From Ferrovibrio sp035304305 (GTDB lineage Bacteria; Pseudomonadota; Alphaproteobacteria; Ferrovibrionales; Ferrovibrionaceae): DNA of 64,000 nucleotides. Under the pieces are notes generated by a model. That model was not told the DNA's origin and did no database searches. It was given only the letters and a program-made list of their open reading frames with translations. The first letter of the stretch is position 1, and every line of letters begins with the position of its first letter. Below, piece after piece: positions 1-10,807 of the stretch. A program made the translations under genes and the position numbers. The stretch covers positions 29,985 to 93,984 of the forward strand of contig NZ_DATGQG010000072.1 in assembly GCF_035304305.1 (NCBI RefSeq), in the 5' to 3' direction.

Positions 1-1
1 C

Positions 2-2035
<2,034 letters not shown>

Positions 2036-2059
2036 TCCCGCCGCAGGCAGGGAAGCGCA

Positions 2060-2091
2060 GGGCCGGGAGCGATCCCGGCCCTTTTCGTTTT
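2060..2091 (+). terminator. rho-independent terminator of pnp
   Basis: A 10-bp GC-rich stem (GGGCCGGGA with its complement around a GCGA loop) is followed directly by TTTTCGTTTT. It lies 25 bases after the pnp stop codon and upstream of a convergent gene, so it ends the pnp transcript. Confidence 0.9.
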
Positions 2092-2101
2092 CCGGACAGG
2101 A

Positions 2102-2881
2102 TCAGTTCAGCGCCGCGAGCGGCGCCACGATCCGCGCATAGCGCCCGTCACGGCGCATGGTCTGGTAGGCGGCGCGCAGCCGCGCAACCGCATCCGCCGG
2201 CAGGTTCGGCGAGGCTGCAATCCAGAAGCTGAAATCGTCAACCGGCGCACTGGCGCGCAGCAGCGCCGGATCGTAGCCCAGTTCCCGCCAGGTGGCGCGG
2301 CCGACCGCGTCGAGAGCGAACCACGCATCGACGCGGCGATGGCGCAGCAGCCGCGCATTGTCGATCTCCGACGCATTCGGCTCGGCATTTCCCAGCCCGA
2401 GCGTCGCCAGGGTTTTCTGCAGTTCCGATCCGCGCAGGATGGTGATCGCCGAAGCCTGCCGCGCCGCTTCCGCGTCGGGAAAGGCCGGCCCGTCGGCGAG
2501 GAAGAAGAACCGCGCCTGATCGGCATGGACCTCGCCGATCCAGACATATTTGCGCTCGCGGTCGGGCGTGCGCAGCAGCGCCGGATAGATCGCCTTCTCC
2601 CGCTCCAGCGCCAGCACGGCGCGCTGGAAGGGCATGATGCGGACGGTCGGCGAAAATCCCGCCTCCCGGGCGAGTTCCATTGCCAGCTCCGCGGCCGGGC
2701 CCGCGGCCCCGCCGTCCTGCTCGGCAACGTAGGGGAGGCGGACGGGGCTGACGATCCGCAGCTCGGGGCGGGAATCCGCGGCCGTCCCGGCGGTGTCGGC
2801 CGTCTGCGCGCCGGCGGCAGGGGCTGCCAGCAGGAGGATCATGGCCATCAGCAGCTGCTGCAGCGGGATCGCGCGCCTCAT
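2102..2881 (-). CDS. periplasmic solute-binding protein, family 3-like
   Basis: 259 residues. An N-terminal signal peptide (basic start, hydrophobic core, AGAQ cleavage region near residue 25) precedes a region typical of type-II periplasmic binding folds of the SBP_bac_3 kind: LRIVSPVRLPYV, then a stretch around MPFQRAVLALE, ending with the common YARIVAPL type of helix. Such proteins bind amino acids or related small molecules in the periplasm. No permease or ATPase gene is adjacent, so it may be an orphan receptor or work with a transporter elsewhere. It converges on pnp and is divergent from the next gene. The fold is fairly secure; the ligand cannot be told. Confidence 0.75.
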   Translation of the reverse strand: MRRAIPLQQLLMAMILLLAAPAAGAQTADTAGTAADSRPELRIVSPVRLPYVAEQDGGAAGPAAELAMELAREAGFSPTVRIMPFQRAVLALEREKAIYPALLRTPDRERKYVWIGEVHADQARFFFLADGPAFPDAEAARQASAITILRGSELQKTLATLGLGNAEPNASEIDNARLLRHRRVDAWFALDAVGRATWRELGYDPALLRASAPVDDFSFWIAASPNLPADAVARLRAAYQTMRRDGRYARIVAPLAALN

Positions 2882-2989
2882 GCGCCTTCATACCATGGCG
2901 GCGCGCGGGTTTTTAAGGCCCGCCGATGCCCGATTGTTGCCGCTTTTCCGGTCTCCAATGCGCCTCTAATCTCGGGTTGGAGCAAAATC

Positions 2990-3832
2990 ATGACCGACCT
3001 GCACGTCCCCTGCTGGCGCCACCGCGCCATTCTCCTTGCCGTCTGCGGATTGCTGGCCTGGCAGCCGGCCCGCGCCCAGACCGATGCGCAAACGCCGGCG
3101 CCGGAGACGGATGCGGCCACGGAGGATGTCGTCGCCGGCGCCACCATCGTGCGGGGCCAGTATACGATCGGCGACAACAATGCCGAATGGGAGGCCGCCA
3201 TCCGCAACGGCCAGCCCGAGCGGATCGTCGAGTGGCGCAACTACGCCGATTACGGCACCGGCAACGTGATCTTCAGTTTCCATGACGGCCAGCTCATGCA
3301 TTACGCCGAGCGGTCGGAACGGCGGACCGCCCAGGGCGGCATCCGGCATGTCGAACTGCATCTGTCCTTCGCCGATGGCCGCAATACCGGCGGCCGCAAG
3401 GAGATCGACGGCCAGCCCGCGCCGGTGGACCAGCAGGACATTCACAGCGCCCGGGCCCAGGCCGATGCCGCGCTGAAGCGTGTCGCCGTCACCAGGCCCG
3501 CCTGGCAGGAAACCCGGCGCGAGCAGGGCAGCAGCTTTGCGGTGATCCAGGCACCGGTCGAGGAGGCTCCGTCGGCGGAAACACGGCGTCTGGCGGGCGA
3601 GGGCGAGCACACGATCTTCCGCTGCGCCGACAATCTCTTCGCCATCGTCGGCGCGAAAGGCGAATCGCTCGTGGTGGCGCCGCCGGGCCGCGACCCCGTC
3701 GTGCTGCCCCGGCAGGCCCGCGGCGGCCTGTACGACTACCTGGGCAATGGCTGGGCGGCCCAACGCCGCGGCGATGCCCTGCAGCTGCAGGACACCTCCG
3801 GCCGCGCCATCCTCTGCACGGCCGGCAGCTGA
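2990..3832 (+). CDS. secreted protein with C-terminal MliC-like domain
   Basis: 280 residues from the ATG at 2990, chosen because GGAG lies about 7 bases upstream and a signal peptide follows at once (hydrophobic core, cleavage near ARAQ, residue 26). The first two thirds (about 30-190) are unfamiliar. The last 75 residues (IFRCADNLFAIVG to the terminal ILCTA) have the pattern of MliC/PliC lysozyme-inhibitor domains: an early Cys, alternating beta strands, a G-W segment and a late Cys that could close a disulphide. MliC proteins inhibit c-type lysozyme in the cell envelope. The domain call rests on pattern only; the N-terminal function is unknown. Confidence 0.6.
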   Translation: MTDLHVPCWRHRAILLAVCGLLAWQPARAQTDAQTPAPETDAATEDVVAGATIVRGQYTIGDNNAEWEAAIRNGQPERIVEWRNYADYGTGNVIFSFHDGQLMHYAERSERRTAQGGIRHVELHLSFADGRNTGGRKEIDGQPAPVDQQDIHSARAQADAALKRVAVTRPAWQETRREQGSSFAVIQAPVEEAPSAETRRLAGEGEHTIFRCADNLFAIVGAKGESLVVAPPGRDPVVLPRQARGGLYDYLGNGWAAQRRGDALQLQDTSGRAILCTAGS

Positions 3833-3839
3833 GCCGGCA

Positions 3840-4286
3840 TCAGGCGCCGGCCGCCCTGTCTTCCACCTTGAACACGGCGTTTGCCCTGGCCGCGACGACG
3901 TCGCCGATCCGCAGGTCGCAATGGACGGTGACGAAATTGCCGTCCCGCTCGATGCCGCCGAAATGGCATTCCAGCCATGCGCCCATGACGGCCGGCCGCT
4001 TGTATTCGATGCCCAGCCGCAGGGTCCACAGCCGCCCGATCTCGCGCCGCTGGTGATGCACGAAGGCGGCCATGAAGGTGTCGGCCAGGGTGGCGAGAAA
4101 GCCGCCATGGCCGGTGCCGTGGCGGTTGGCATGCTTCGGCCGGACATGCACGCCGTAGACCGGCGGGCTGCCGTCGCCCGGATCGCGCACATAGACCTTG
4201 CCCAGCCCTGCGAAGAAGGGCGACACGGGCGGCAGGACGACAAAGCCTTCGGGGACGGGATGGGGAGCGGGACGACGGCGGGACAT
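3840..4286 (-). CDS. PaaI-family hotdog thioesterase
   Basis: 148 residues from the ATG at 4286; the open frame continues upstream but without family-like sequence. The core NRHGTGHGGFLATLAD matches the PaaI/4HBT pattern (polar residue, then AHGG-like turn, then A-x-L-A-D helix) that places the catalytic acid in acyl-CoA thioesterases. These enzymes hydrolyse acyl- or aryl-CoA esters in the cytoplasm. The gene ends 8 bases from the convergent secreted-protein gene. Substrate unknown; family call is good. Confidence 0.82.
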   Translation of the reverse strand: MSRRRPAPHPVPEGFVVLPPVSPFFAGLGKVYVRDPGDGSPPVYGVHVRPKHANRHGTGHGGFLATLADTFMAAFVHHQRREIGRLWTLRLGIEYKRPAVMGAWLECHFGGIERDGNFVTVHCDLRIGDVVAARANAVFKVEDRAAGA

Positions 4287-4346
4287 GGCTGCGTTGATGA
4301 CGCAGCCCGCGCGTCGTTGCAAGGCGGCAGACCGGGCGCAGGCGGC

Positions 4347-4379
4347 AAAAAAAGAGGGACGATCTTTCGATCGTCCCTC
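4347..4379 (-). terminator. rho-independent terminator of tctCBA operon
   Basis: On the minus strand an 11-bp perfect stem (GAGGGACGATC and its complement around a 4-base loop) is followed by seven T. It sits about 170 bases beyond the tctA stop codon and upstream of the thioesterase gene, separating the two minus-strand units. Confidence 0.9.
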
Positions 4380-4545
4380 AGTTGGGGGGATTCTCGGGGG
4401 AGGAAAAATCGAAACAAGAAGACGCTGCAACATCAGTCCCGTTTCGATGAGTCTGATATAGGATGTCCCGGAGCCATTTACAGTGACCGCAATCACGGTC
4501 AGCGATTTATCATCGCTATGGCGAAACTGTGTCGGGAATCACAGC

Positions 4546-6036
4546 TCACCGGCGCCGGCGCAGGCCGCGAAGCCGCAGAAGTAGCGGTAGACACAGCAGA
4601 ATCACGGTTAGTGTCAACAATGTGGCGCTCAGCGGCCGTGTGACGAGCACTGTGACATCGCCGCCGGATATCGTCATGGCGCGGCGGAATTCCTGCTCTG
4701 CGAAGGGTCCGAGGATCAGGCCGATCACCACCGGCGCGGTCGGGAAGTCGAAGCGCCGCATCAGATAGCCGATGCCACCGATAGCATAGAGCAGCACGAG
4801 GTCGACCGGCGACTGGCTGATCCCGTAGGTGCCGATGGTGGCGAAGACGAGGATGCCGCCATAGAGCCATGGCGCGGGAATGCTCAGGATCTTCGCCCAG
4901 AGACGGACCATCGGCAGGTTGAGCACCAGCAGCATGACGTTACCGACATAGAGCGAGGCGATCAGGCCCCAGACCAGCTCGGGCTGGTTCTGCAGCAGCA
5001 GCGGTCCCGGATTGATGCCGTAGGACTGGAAGGCCGACAGCATGATCGCCGCGGTCGCCGAGGTCGGCAGACCGAGCGCCAGCATCGGGACCAGCACACC
5101 GGCGGCGGCGGCATTGTTCGCCGCCTCGGGTCCGGCGACGCCCTCGATGGCGCCATGGCCGAACTGCTCGGGATGCTTCGAGAGTTTCTTCTCGAGGAAA
5201 TAGCTGATGAAGGTCGGCACCTCGGCGCCGCCGGCCGGCAGTGCGCCGAAGGGAAAACCGAGCGCGGAGCCGCGCAGCCACGGCTTCCACGAGCGGCGCC
5301 AGTCCTCCTTCGTCATGCCGCCGCCGTCCTTCAGCGCCATGACGGTTGCCGCCGCCTTCGGCCGCGCGGCGAGATACAGCGTCTCGCCCACGGCGAAGAG
5401 CCCGACGGCGACGATGACCACGTTGATGCCGTCCAGCAGTTCGGGGATGCCGAAGGTGAAACGCGGCTGTCCCGTCTGCAGGTCGACGCCGACCAGGCCC
5501 AGCAGCAGGCCGAACGCCAGCGCGGTGAGTCCGCGCAGCACCGAGTTGCCGAGCACGGCGGACACGGCGACGAAGGCCAGCACCATGAGCGAGAAGTAGT
5601 CGGCCGGACCGAACTGCAGCGCGAGCTCGACCAGCGGCGGCGCCACGAAGGTCAGGCCGAGCGTGCCGATGGTGCCGGCGACGAAGCTGCCGATCGCTGC
5701 CGTCGCCAGCGCCGCCGCGGCGCGGCCCTTGCGGGCCATCTTGTGGCCCTCCAGCGCCGTGATGATCGTGGCGCTCTCTCCCGGCGTGTTCAGCAGGATC
5801 GAGGTGGTGCTGCCGCCATACATGCCGCCGTAGTAGATGCCGGCGAACAGGATGAAGGCGGCGGTCACCGGAACGTGGAAGGTGATCGGCAGCAGCAGGG
5901 CAATGGTCAGCGCCGGGCCGAGGCCGGGCAGCACGCCGACCGCGGTGCCCAGGGTCACGCCGACCAGGGCCCAGAGCAGGTTCACGGGCTGGAGGGCGAC
6001 GGCGAAGCCATCGGCGAGCAGGCTCAGCGTCTCCAT
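4546..6036 (-). CDS. tctA: tripartite tricarboxylate transporter, large permease
   Basis: 496 residues, the usual length for TctA. It is a very hydrophobic inner-membrane protein with about 11-12 segments. Family hallmarks are visible: GVLPGLGPALTIALLLP near residues 34-50, GMYGGSTTSILLNTPGES near 71-88, and GLPTSATAAIM near 322-332. TctA is the main channel for secondary uptake of citrate-like carboxylates, driven by an ion gradient and supplied by a periplasmic TctC. Its start codon abuts the tctB stop codon. It is the last gene of the tctCBA operon, which ends at the hairpin terminator downstream. Substrate is not predictable from sequence alone. Confidence 0.95.
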   Translation of the reverse strand: METLSLLADGFAVALQPVNLLWALVGVTLGTAVGVLPGLGPALTIALLLPITFHVPVTAAFILFAGIYYGGMYGGSTTSILLNTPGESATIITALEGHKMARKGRAAAALATAAIGSFVAGTIGTLGLTFVAPPLVELALQFGPADYFSLMVLAFVAVSAVLGNSVLRGLTALAFGLLLGLVGVDLQTGQPRFTFGIPELLDGINVVIVAVGLFAVGETLYLAARPKAAATVMALKDGGGMTKEDWRRSWKPWLRGSALGFPFGALPAGGAEVPTFISYFLEKKLSKHPEQFGHGAIEGVAGPEAANNAAAAGVLVPMLALGLPTSATAAIMLSAFQSYGINPGPLLLQNQPELVWGLIASLYVGNVMLLVLNLPMVRLWAKILSIPAPWLYGGILVFATIGTYGISQSPVDLVLLYAIGGIGYLMRRFDFPTAPVVIGLILGPFAEQEFRRAMTISGGDVTVLVTRPLSATLLTLTVILLCLPLLLRLRGLRRRR

Positions 6037-6510
6037 TCAGATGACGCCTTCCAGCAGCCCGGCGCCGATATTGAGGCCGAGCAGTTTGGCAAAACCGAAA
6101 TAGGCCGCGGCCGAGAGAAGCAATCCGACCAGCGCGTCGCGCAGCGGCCGCCGGCTGCCGAAGGCCCGCGCCGTGCAGACGAAGAGCAGAACCGAAGCCG
6201 GCACGAAACCCAGCGGTTTGATCAGGCCGACATTCAGCGCAAGCCCGAGCAGCAGCCAGCCGATCGCCCGGTAGTCGAGTCTGACCTCCGCTTCCTCCGG
6301 CGGGCTTGTCCAGCGGCCGCTCCAGGCCGCGACCGCCAGCGCGAGTCCGAGGCCGAGCAGCAGCGCGCTGGCGCCATAGGCCATGACGGTCGGGCCGACC
6401 CTGGCATACATGGGGGAGACCGGAATCTGCGTGGTCTCGTAGAAGGCGAGGCAGCCGAGCGCGACGACGCCGACGGCCAGCAGGAATTCCGGTCTGCGCA
6501 GGCGCTGCAT
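6037..6510 (-). CDS. tctB: tripartite tricarboxylate transporter, small permease
   Basis: 157 residues with four predicted membrane segments, matching TctB (PF07331-type) in length and position. TctB is the small membrane subunit that works with TctA. It lies 12 bases after tctC and abuts tctA, so the three genes are surely one transcript. The sequence itself is poorly conserved in this family; the assignment leans on topology and operon context. Confidence 0.9.
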   Translation of the reverse strand: MQRLRRPEFLLAVGVVALGCLAFYETTQIPVSPMYARVGPTVMAYGASALLLGLGLALAVAAWSGRWTSPPEEAEVRLDYRAIGWLLLGLALNVGLIKPLGFVPASVLLFVCTARAFGSRRPLRDALVGLLLSAAAYFGFAKLLGLNIGAGLLEGVI

Positions 6511-6522
6511 GAAGCAGCGGCC

Positions 6523-7503
6523 TCAGGCGAGGCCGAGATCCTTCAGAATGCCCTCGATGCGGACATTCTCCTGCTCGATGAACTTCGCGTAATCGTCGCC
6601 GGCAAGGAAGATCGACGTCCAGTCCTTGGCCTTGAGCTGCTCGGCCCATTGCGGGCTGGCATTCATCTTCGTCACCAGGTCGATCAGTGCCGCGCGCTCG
6701 CTGTCCTTCACGCCCGGCGGCGCAAACACGCCGCGCCAGTTGAACAGTTCGACATCGAGGCCCTGCTCCCTGATGGTCGGCACGTCGATGCCGGGCTGGC
6801 GCTTGTCGGCCGAGATCGCCAGCGCGCGCAGCTTGCCCGCCTTCACCTGTTCGCCGAACTCGCCCCAGCCGGAGATGCCGCAGGTCACCTGCGCCCCCAG
6901 CAGTGCGGCGATGGCAGGTCCGCCGCCGGAATAGGCGACATAGGCGACCTTCCTCGGATCCTGGCCGGCCGCCTTGGCGATCATCCCGGCGAGGATATGG
7001 TCGGTGCCGCCGGCCGAGCCGCCCGCCCAGGACACCTTGGCCGGGTCCGCCTTGAAGGCGGCGAGCAGGTCCTGCAGCGACTTGTGCGGCGACGAGGCCG
7101 GCACCACCACGACTTCGAACTCGCCGGTGAGCCGGGCGATCGGCACCATCTGTGACAGCTTAACCGGTGCCTTGTTGGCGATCAGGGCGCCGACCATCAC
7201 CATGCCGCCGATCATCAGCGCGTTGCCCTGGCCCTTCCACTGGTTGACGAATTGCGGCAGGCCGACCGCTCCGCCCGCGCCGCCCACATTGGTCACCTGG
7301 GCGTTCCTGATCAGGCCGGCGGCCTTCAGCGCCTGCTCCATGCTGCGGGCGGTCTGGTCCCAGCCGCCGCCAGGGTTGGCCGGCACGAAGAGCTTCAGGG
7401 TGTCGAAAGCCTGCGCCCGCGCCGGACCGGCGAAGGACGGCAGCATGGCCGCGGCGGTGGCGCCGATGGCAGCCGTGCGAAGGAAATGCCTGCGATCCAA
7501 CAT
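6523..7503 (-). CDS. tctC: tripartite tricarboxylate transporter substrate-binding protein
   Basis: 326 residues from the ATG at 7503, supported by GGGAGA upstream and an N-terminal signal with RR (MLDRRHFLRTAA, cleavage near ARAQA at residue 31), possibly a TAT substrate. The mature protein shows the Bug/TctC pattern: LFVPANPGGGWDQTAR at the start, then a GGAGG loop, AGGSAGGTDH, and the late YAKFIEQE helix. It binds a carboxylate in the periplasm and hands it to TctAB. The open frame runs on upstream to 7812 but that part overlaps the kinase gene and is not family-like. Confidence 0.93.
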   Translation of the reverse strand: MLDRRHFLRTAAIGATAAAMLPSFAGPARAQAFDTLKLFVPANPGGGWDQTARSMEQALKAAGLIRNAQVTNVGGAGGAVGLPQFVNQWKGQGNALMIGGMVMVGALIANKAPVKLSQMVPIARLTGEFEVVVVPASSPHKSLQDLLAAFKADPAKVSWAGGSAGGTDHILAGMIAKAAGQDPRKVAYVAYSGGGPAIAALLGAQVTCGISGWGEFGEQVKAGKLRALAISADKRQPGIDVPTIREQGLDVELFNWRGVFAPPGVKDSERAALIDLVTKMNASPQWAEQLKAKDWTSIFLAGDDYAKFIEQENVRIEGILKDLGLA

Positions 7504-7627
7504 GGCGTTTCTCCCGGTTATCATGTGGTCTTGTCCGGGAGTGTGAGGACTTGCCGGGGCAAAGACAAGCATCGTGCGCTCCGGCCGTGCGCGCCCGGCC
7601 GTCCGGTCGCCGCGCTTACGCCGGTAT

Positions 7628-9340
7628 TCAGGCGGGCAGCGCGATCCGCACCGTCGTGCCCGCGCCCGGGCGGCTGCGGATCTCCAGCCTGCCGCCATGC
7701 AGCTCCACCAGGCTCCGGCAGATCGACAGCCCCAGACCGGCGCCGCTGTTGGCCCGGGCGCGATAGACATCCACCCGGTGCAGCGGCTGGATCGCGGCCC
7801 GGCTTTCGGCATCGCTCATGCCGATGCCGGTATCCTCGACGGCGATGTCGACAATGCCGTTGCGGCTCGCGGCCTGCAGGGTGATGCGGCCACCGGGCCG
7901 GTTGAACTTCACCGAGTTGCCCAGCAGGTTGATCAGGATCTGGGTCAATGCCCGTTCGTCGGCGCGCAATGTCAGGCCGGTCGGTTCGAATTCCAGCCGG
8001 ACATCGGAGCGGCGCGCCTGCGGCTCCACCATGGCCAAGGCGGACGCGGCGATCCGGTCGAAATCGCAGTCGGCGACATTGATCTCCAGCTTGCCGCTCT
8101 CGAGCCTCGAGAGATCGAGCAGGTCGCTGACCAGCCGCAGCAGGTGTTCGCCCGACTGGAAGATGTGGGTGGCGTATTCCTGCTGCCGGTCGCTGAGGCT
8201 GCCGAGGTAGCCTTCCTTCATCATCTCGGCAAAGCCGATGATGGCATTCAGCGGTGTGCGCAGTTCGTGACTCATGTTGGCGAGGAAGGTGCTCTTGGCC
8301 CGGCTCGCGGCCTCGGCGGCCTCGCGCTGCTCGATCAGCTGCGTCTCGGTGTCCTTCAGCCGCGTGATGTCGATGCCGCAGGTGACGATCCCCTGGATCT
8401 CGCCGCTGCTGTCCTTCAGCGGCACCTTGAGCGCCCAGACCACGATGGGCCGGCCGTCCTGGTCCGACCAGCCCTGCTCCATGTACAGCGATTCCCCGGT
8501 GGCGAGGATCTTGCGGTCCTGCTCCTCCACCACGGCGGCGGCATCGGCACCGGCGATTTCCGACCAGGTGCGGCCGAGCAGGTCGTCGCCATAGGTGGTC
8601 AGCAGCTCGCGCATCTGCCGGTTGATGATGCGGAAGCGCAGGTCACGATCCTTGTAGGTCATCGTCGCCGGCATCGAGTCGAGCACCGTCTCGACGAACT
8701 GCCGGGTGCGGTGTTCGTCTTCGCGGGCCTGCTGTTCGCGGCGACGGCCGTTGTCGAACTCGATCATGATGAGTCCGAGCCCGGTGAGCAGATTGACGAA
8801 GATGGCGACCGGGAAAGCCGTCGACAGGTCGGCCGCGGCTTCGGCGACCTGGCCCGTATAGGAAAGCGCGAAGACGCCGCGCGCGATCATGAGGATGCCG
8901 ACCGCGATATAGAGCGGTGACCGCCGGTGGATGATCAGCAGGCTGCCGGCATACAGGAGGGTCGCGCCCCCGAATGCGGCGGGCAGTCCGGAGGTCACTG
9001 GTATGACCGTCTGCTGCAGCACGACGATGACCGTGCCGATGATGATGGCCAGACCGGTTGCCGGCAGCAGGCGATCATTGCGGCCGGTCAGAACGCGGAT
9101 GCCGCTGGCGATCAGAACGACGGCCAGGCAGGTGCTGACCGAGCCGAGCGCCATGAGATGCAGGGGAATGCCGGCCTGCCAGTCGGCGAGGGCAAGGATG
9201 GGGATGGGAACGGACAGGGCAGCATGGCCCAGGGCCCAGAACAGCAGATGCCGGCCGCCACCGAGGCGCCGCCAGGCGTAGACGCAGATGGCCGCGACCA
9301 CGAGGGGCGACAGGGTGGTGACGGCAACGACAGGCAGCAT
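7628..9340 (-). CDS. membrane PAS-domain sensor histidine kinase
   Basis: 570 residues from the ATG at 9340, preferred because GGAGAG lies 11 bases upstream; an in-frame ATG at 9391 would add 17 residues. About six membrane segments fill residues 1-195, followed by a PAS domain with PAC-like end (GIVTCGIDITRLKD), a HisKA helix with the phosphoacceptor in MSHELRTPLNAIIGF (H358), and an HATPase_c domain with DTGIGM and GAGLGLSICRSLVELHGG. No response regulator is adjacent. It is upstream of tctC on the same strand with a 124-base gap, so control of the transporter is possible but unproven. The membrane input region is not a family I recognise. Confidence 0.88.
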   Translation of the reverse strand: MLPVVAVTTLSPLVVAAICVYAWRRLGGGRHLLFWALGHAALSVPIPILALADWQAGIPLHLMALGSVSTCLAVVLIASGIRVLTGRNDRLLPATGLAIIIGTVIVVLQQTVIPVTSGLPAAFGGATLLYAGSLLIIHRRSPLYIAVGILMIARGVFALSYTGQVAEAAADLSTAFPVAIFVNLLTGLGLIMIEFDNGRRREQQAREDEHRTRQFVETVLDSMPATMTYKDRDLRFRIINRQMRELLTTYGDDLLGRTWSEIAGADAAAVVEEQDRKILATGESLYMEQGWSDQDGRPIVVWALKVPLKDSSGEIQGIVTCGIDITRLKDTETQLIEQREAAEAASRAKSTFLANMSHELRTPLNAIIGFAEMMKEGYLGSLSDRQQEYATHIFQSGEHLLRLVSDLLDLSRLESGKLEINVADCDFDRIAASALAMVEPQARRSDVRLEFEPTGLTLRADERALTQILINLLGNSVKFNRPGGRITLQAASRNGIVDIAVEDTGIGMSDAESRAAIQPLHRVDVYRARANSGAGLGLSICRSLVELHGGRLEIRSRPGAGTTVRIALPA

Positions 9341-9465
9341 GGGCAGACAGTCTCTCCGGCCCATCTTTCGTTTGAAAAGATTCCATTTCAATTAAAACTT
9401 GCGCCTTGCACGTATCACGTGCGAAGCGCTTGCATCGCTCGCCTGCTCTCTTCACACTCCGGCGC

Positions 9466-10785
9466 ATGTCAATGCAGTGGTCCCGGCTCCTGTCGGCCCA
9501 GCGGCTCGGGCACAAGGGTGCCGAGCCGGTGACGCCGGCGCGCAATCCCTTCCAGAAGGACTGGGATCGCGTCGTCTTCTGTTCGGCCTTCCGCCGCCTG
9601 CAGGACAAGACCCAGGTCCATTCGCTGCCGGAGAGCGACTATGTGCGCAACCGGCTGACGCATTCGCTTGAGGTTTCCTCGGTCGGCCGCTCGCTGGGCG
9701 CCCAGGTCGGCCAGTCGGTCATGGAGCGGCATGGCCGCGATCTGACGGGGCTGAGCGCGGCCGAGTTCGGCCATATCGTCGCCGCGGCCTGCATCGGGCA
9801 TGACATCGGCAATCCGCCCTTCGGCCATTTCGGCGAGGCGACCATCCAGCATTTCTTCCGCTCCGGCCCAGGCGCCGCGCTGGTCGCCGGCCTGAGCGAG
9901 CGGGAGCGCCGCGACTTCCTGCATTTCGAGGGCAATGCGCAGGGCTTCCGCGTCATGACACGGCTGCAGAACTGGCGCGATGCCGGCGGCCTGCGGCTGA
10001 CCTGCGCGACGCTGGCCACCTTCATGAAATATCCCTTCGGCTCACTGCAGGCCGATCCGGCCAAGGGCAAGATCGGTCATTTCACCGCCGAGGCCGAGCT
10101 GTTCGAGGAGATGGCGCGCAATGTCGGCCTGCTGCGCCTCGGCGAGGGGCGCTATGCCCGCCACCCGCTGACCTATCTGGTGGAGGCGGCCGACGACATC
10201 TGCTATTCGGTCGTCGATATCGAGGACGGCTTCAAGCTGGGGCGCATCACCTTCAGGGAGGCGGAGACGCAGCTGCACAGCCTGCTGCGCCGCATGCCGC
10301 CGCGCTACCGCGAGATCGAGGACGAGACCTGGAAGATCGCCTATCTGCGCGCCAAGGTGATCGGCGACCTCATCGACATGGCCGTGGAAGTCTTCCTCGA
10401 CTGCGAGGCGCAGATCATGGAAGGCCGCATGCAGGGTGACCTGCTGCAGCAGACCCTTGCTGCGCCGGCGCTGGCGGAAATCGCGGTGCTGACCCGGACG
10501 CGGATTTTCGAAACCCGCGAGCGATTCCAGACCGAGGTGATGGGCGGCGAAATCCTCACCAGCCTGCTGGAAGCCTTCTGCGATGCCCATCTTGCGCTGG
10601 AGCGGGCCGGCGGCGACCTGAAGCAGCTGGCGCCGCGCCAGCGCGCGCTGCTGCGCCTGATGCCGCAGAAACCCAGACCCGCGGCCAGCCGCTATGAATG
10701 GCTGCTCAGCGTCACCGACTTCATCAGCGGCATGACCGACTCTTACGCGCTGAAGCAGTTCCAGCGCCTGCGCGGCCTGCAGTAA
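9466..10785 (+). CDS. dgt: deoxyguanosinetriphosphate triphosphohydrolase-like protein
   Basis: 439 residues from the ATG at 9466 (a second ATG is two codons on; the frame is open from 9406). It is an HD-domain phosphohydrolase: RNRLTHSLEVSSVGRSLG gives the first His, and IGHDIGNPPFGHFGE gives the HD pair and following helix; the later YLVEAADDICYSVVDIEDG supplies the last metal-binding Asp. Dgt enzymes cleave dGTP (or other dNTPs) to deoxynucleoside and triphosphate, tuning dNTP pools. The gene heads a plus-strand run with the isomerase and hydrolase that follow, 22 and 23 bases apart. Confidence 0.92.
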   Translation: MSMQWSRLLSAQRLGHKGAEPVTPARNPFQKDWDRVVFCSAFRRLQDKTQVHSLPESDYVRNRLTHSLEVSSVGRSLGAQVGQSVMERHGRDLTGLSAAEFGHIVAAACIGHDIGNPPFGHFGEATIQHFFRSGPGAALVAGLSERERRDFLHFEGNAQGFRVMTRLQNWRDAGGLRLTCATLATFMKYPFGSLQADPAKGKIGHFTAEAELFEEMARNVGLLRLGEGRYARHPLTYLVEAADDICYSVVDIEDGFKLGRITFREAETQLHSLLRRMPPRYREIEDETWKIAYLRAKVIGDLIDMAVEVFLDCEAQIMEGRMQGDLLQQTLAAPALAEIAVLTRTRIFETRERFQTEVMGGEILTSLLEAFCDAHLALERAGGDLKQLAPRQRALLRLMPQKPRPAASRYEWLLSVTDFISGMTDSYALKQFQRLRGLQ

Positions 10786-10807
10786 GCGGCACCGGAGACG
10801 CGAACAG

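Noticed and set aside
4484..4501. TGACCG-N6-CGGTCA dyad downstream of tctA
   Set aside because: Only 6 bp per arm, not near a start codon, and the real terminator lies further on.
5155..7155. A 666-codon plus-strand frame opposite tctA/tctB/tctC
   Set aside because: Low-complexity Gln/Arg/Asp-rich translation typical of antisense to membrane-protein genes; the minus-strand genes explain the region fully.
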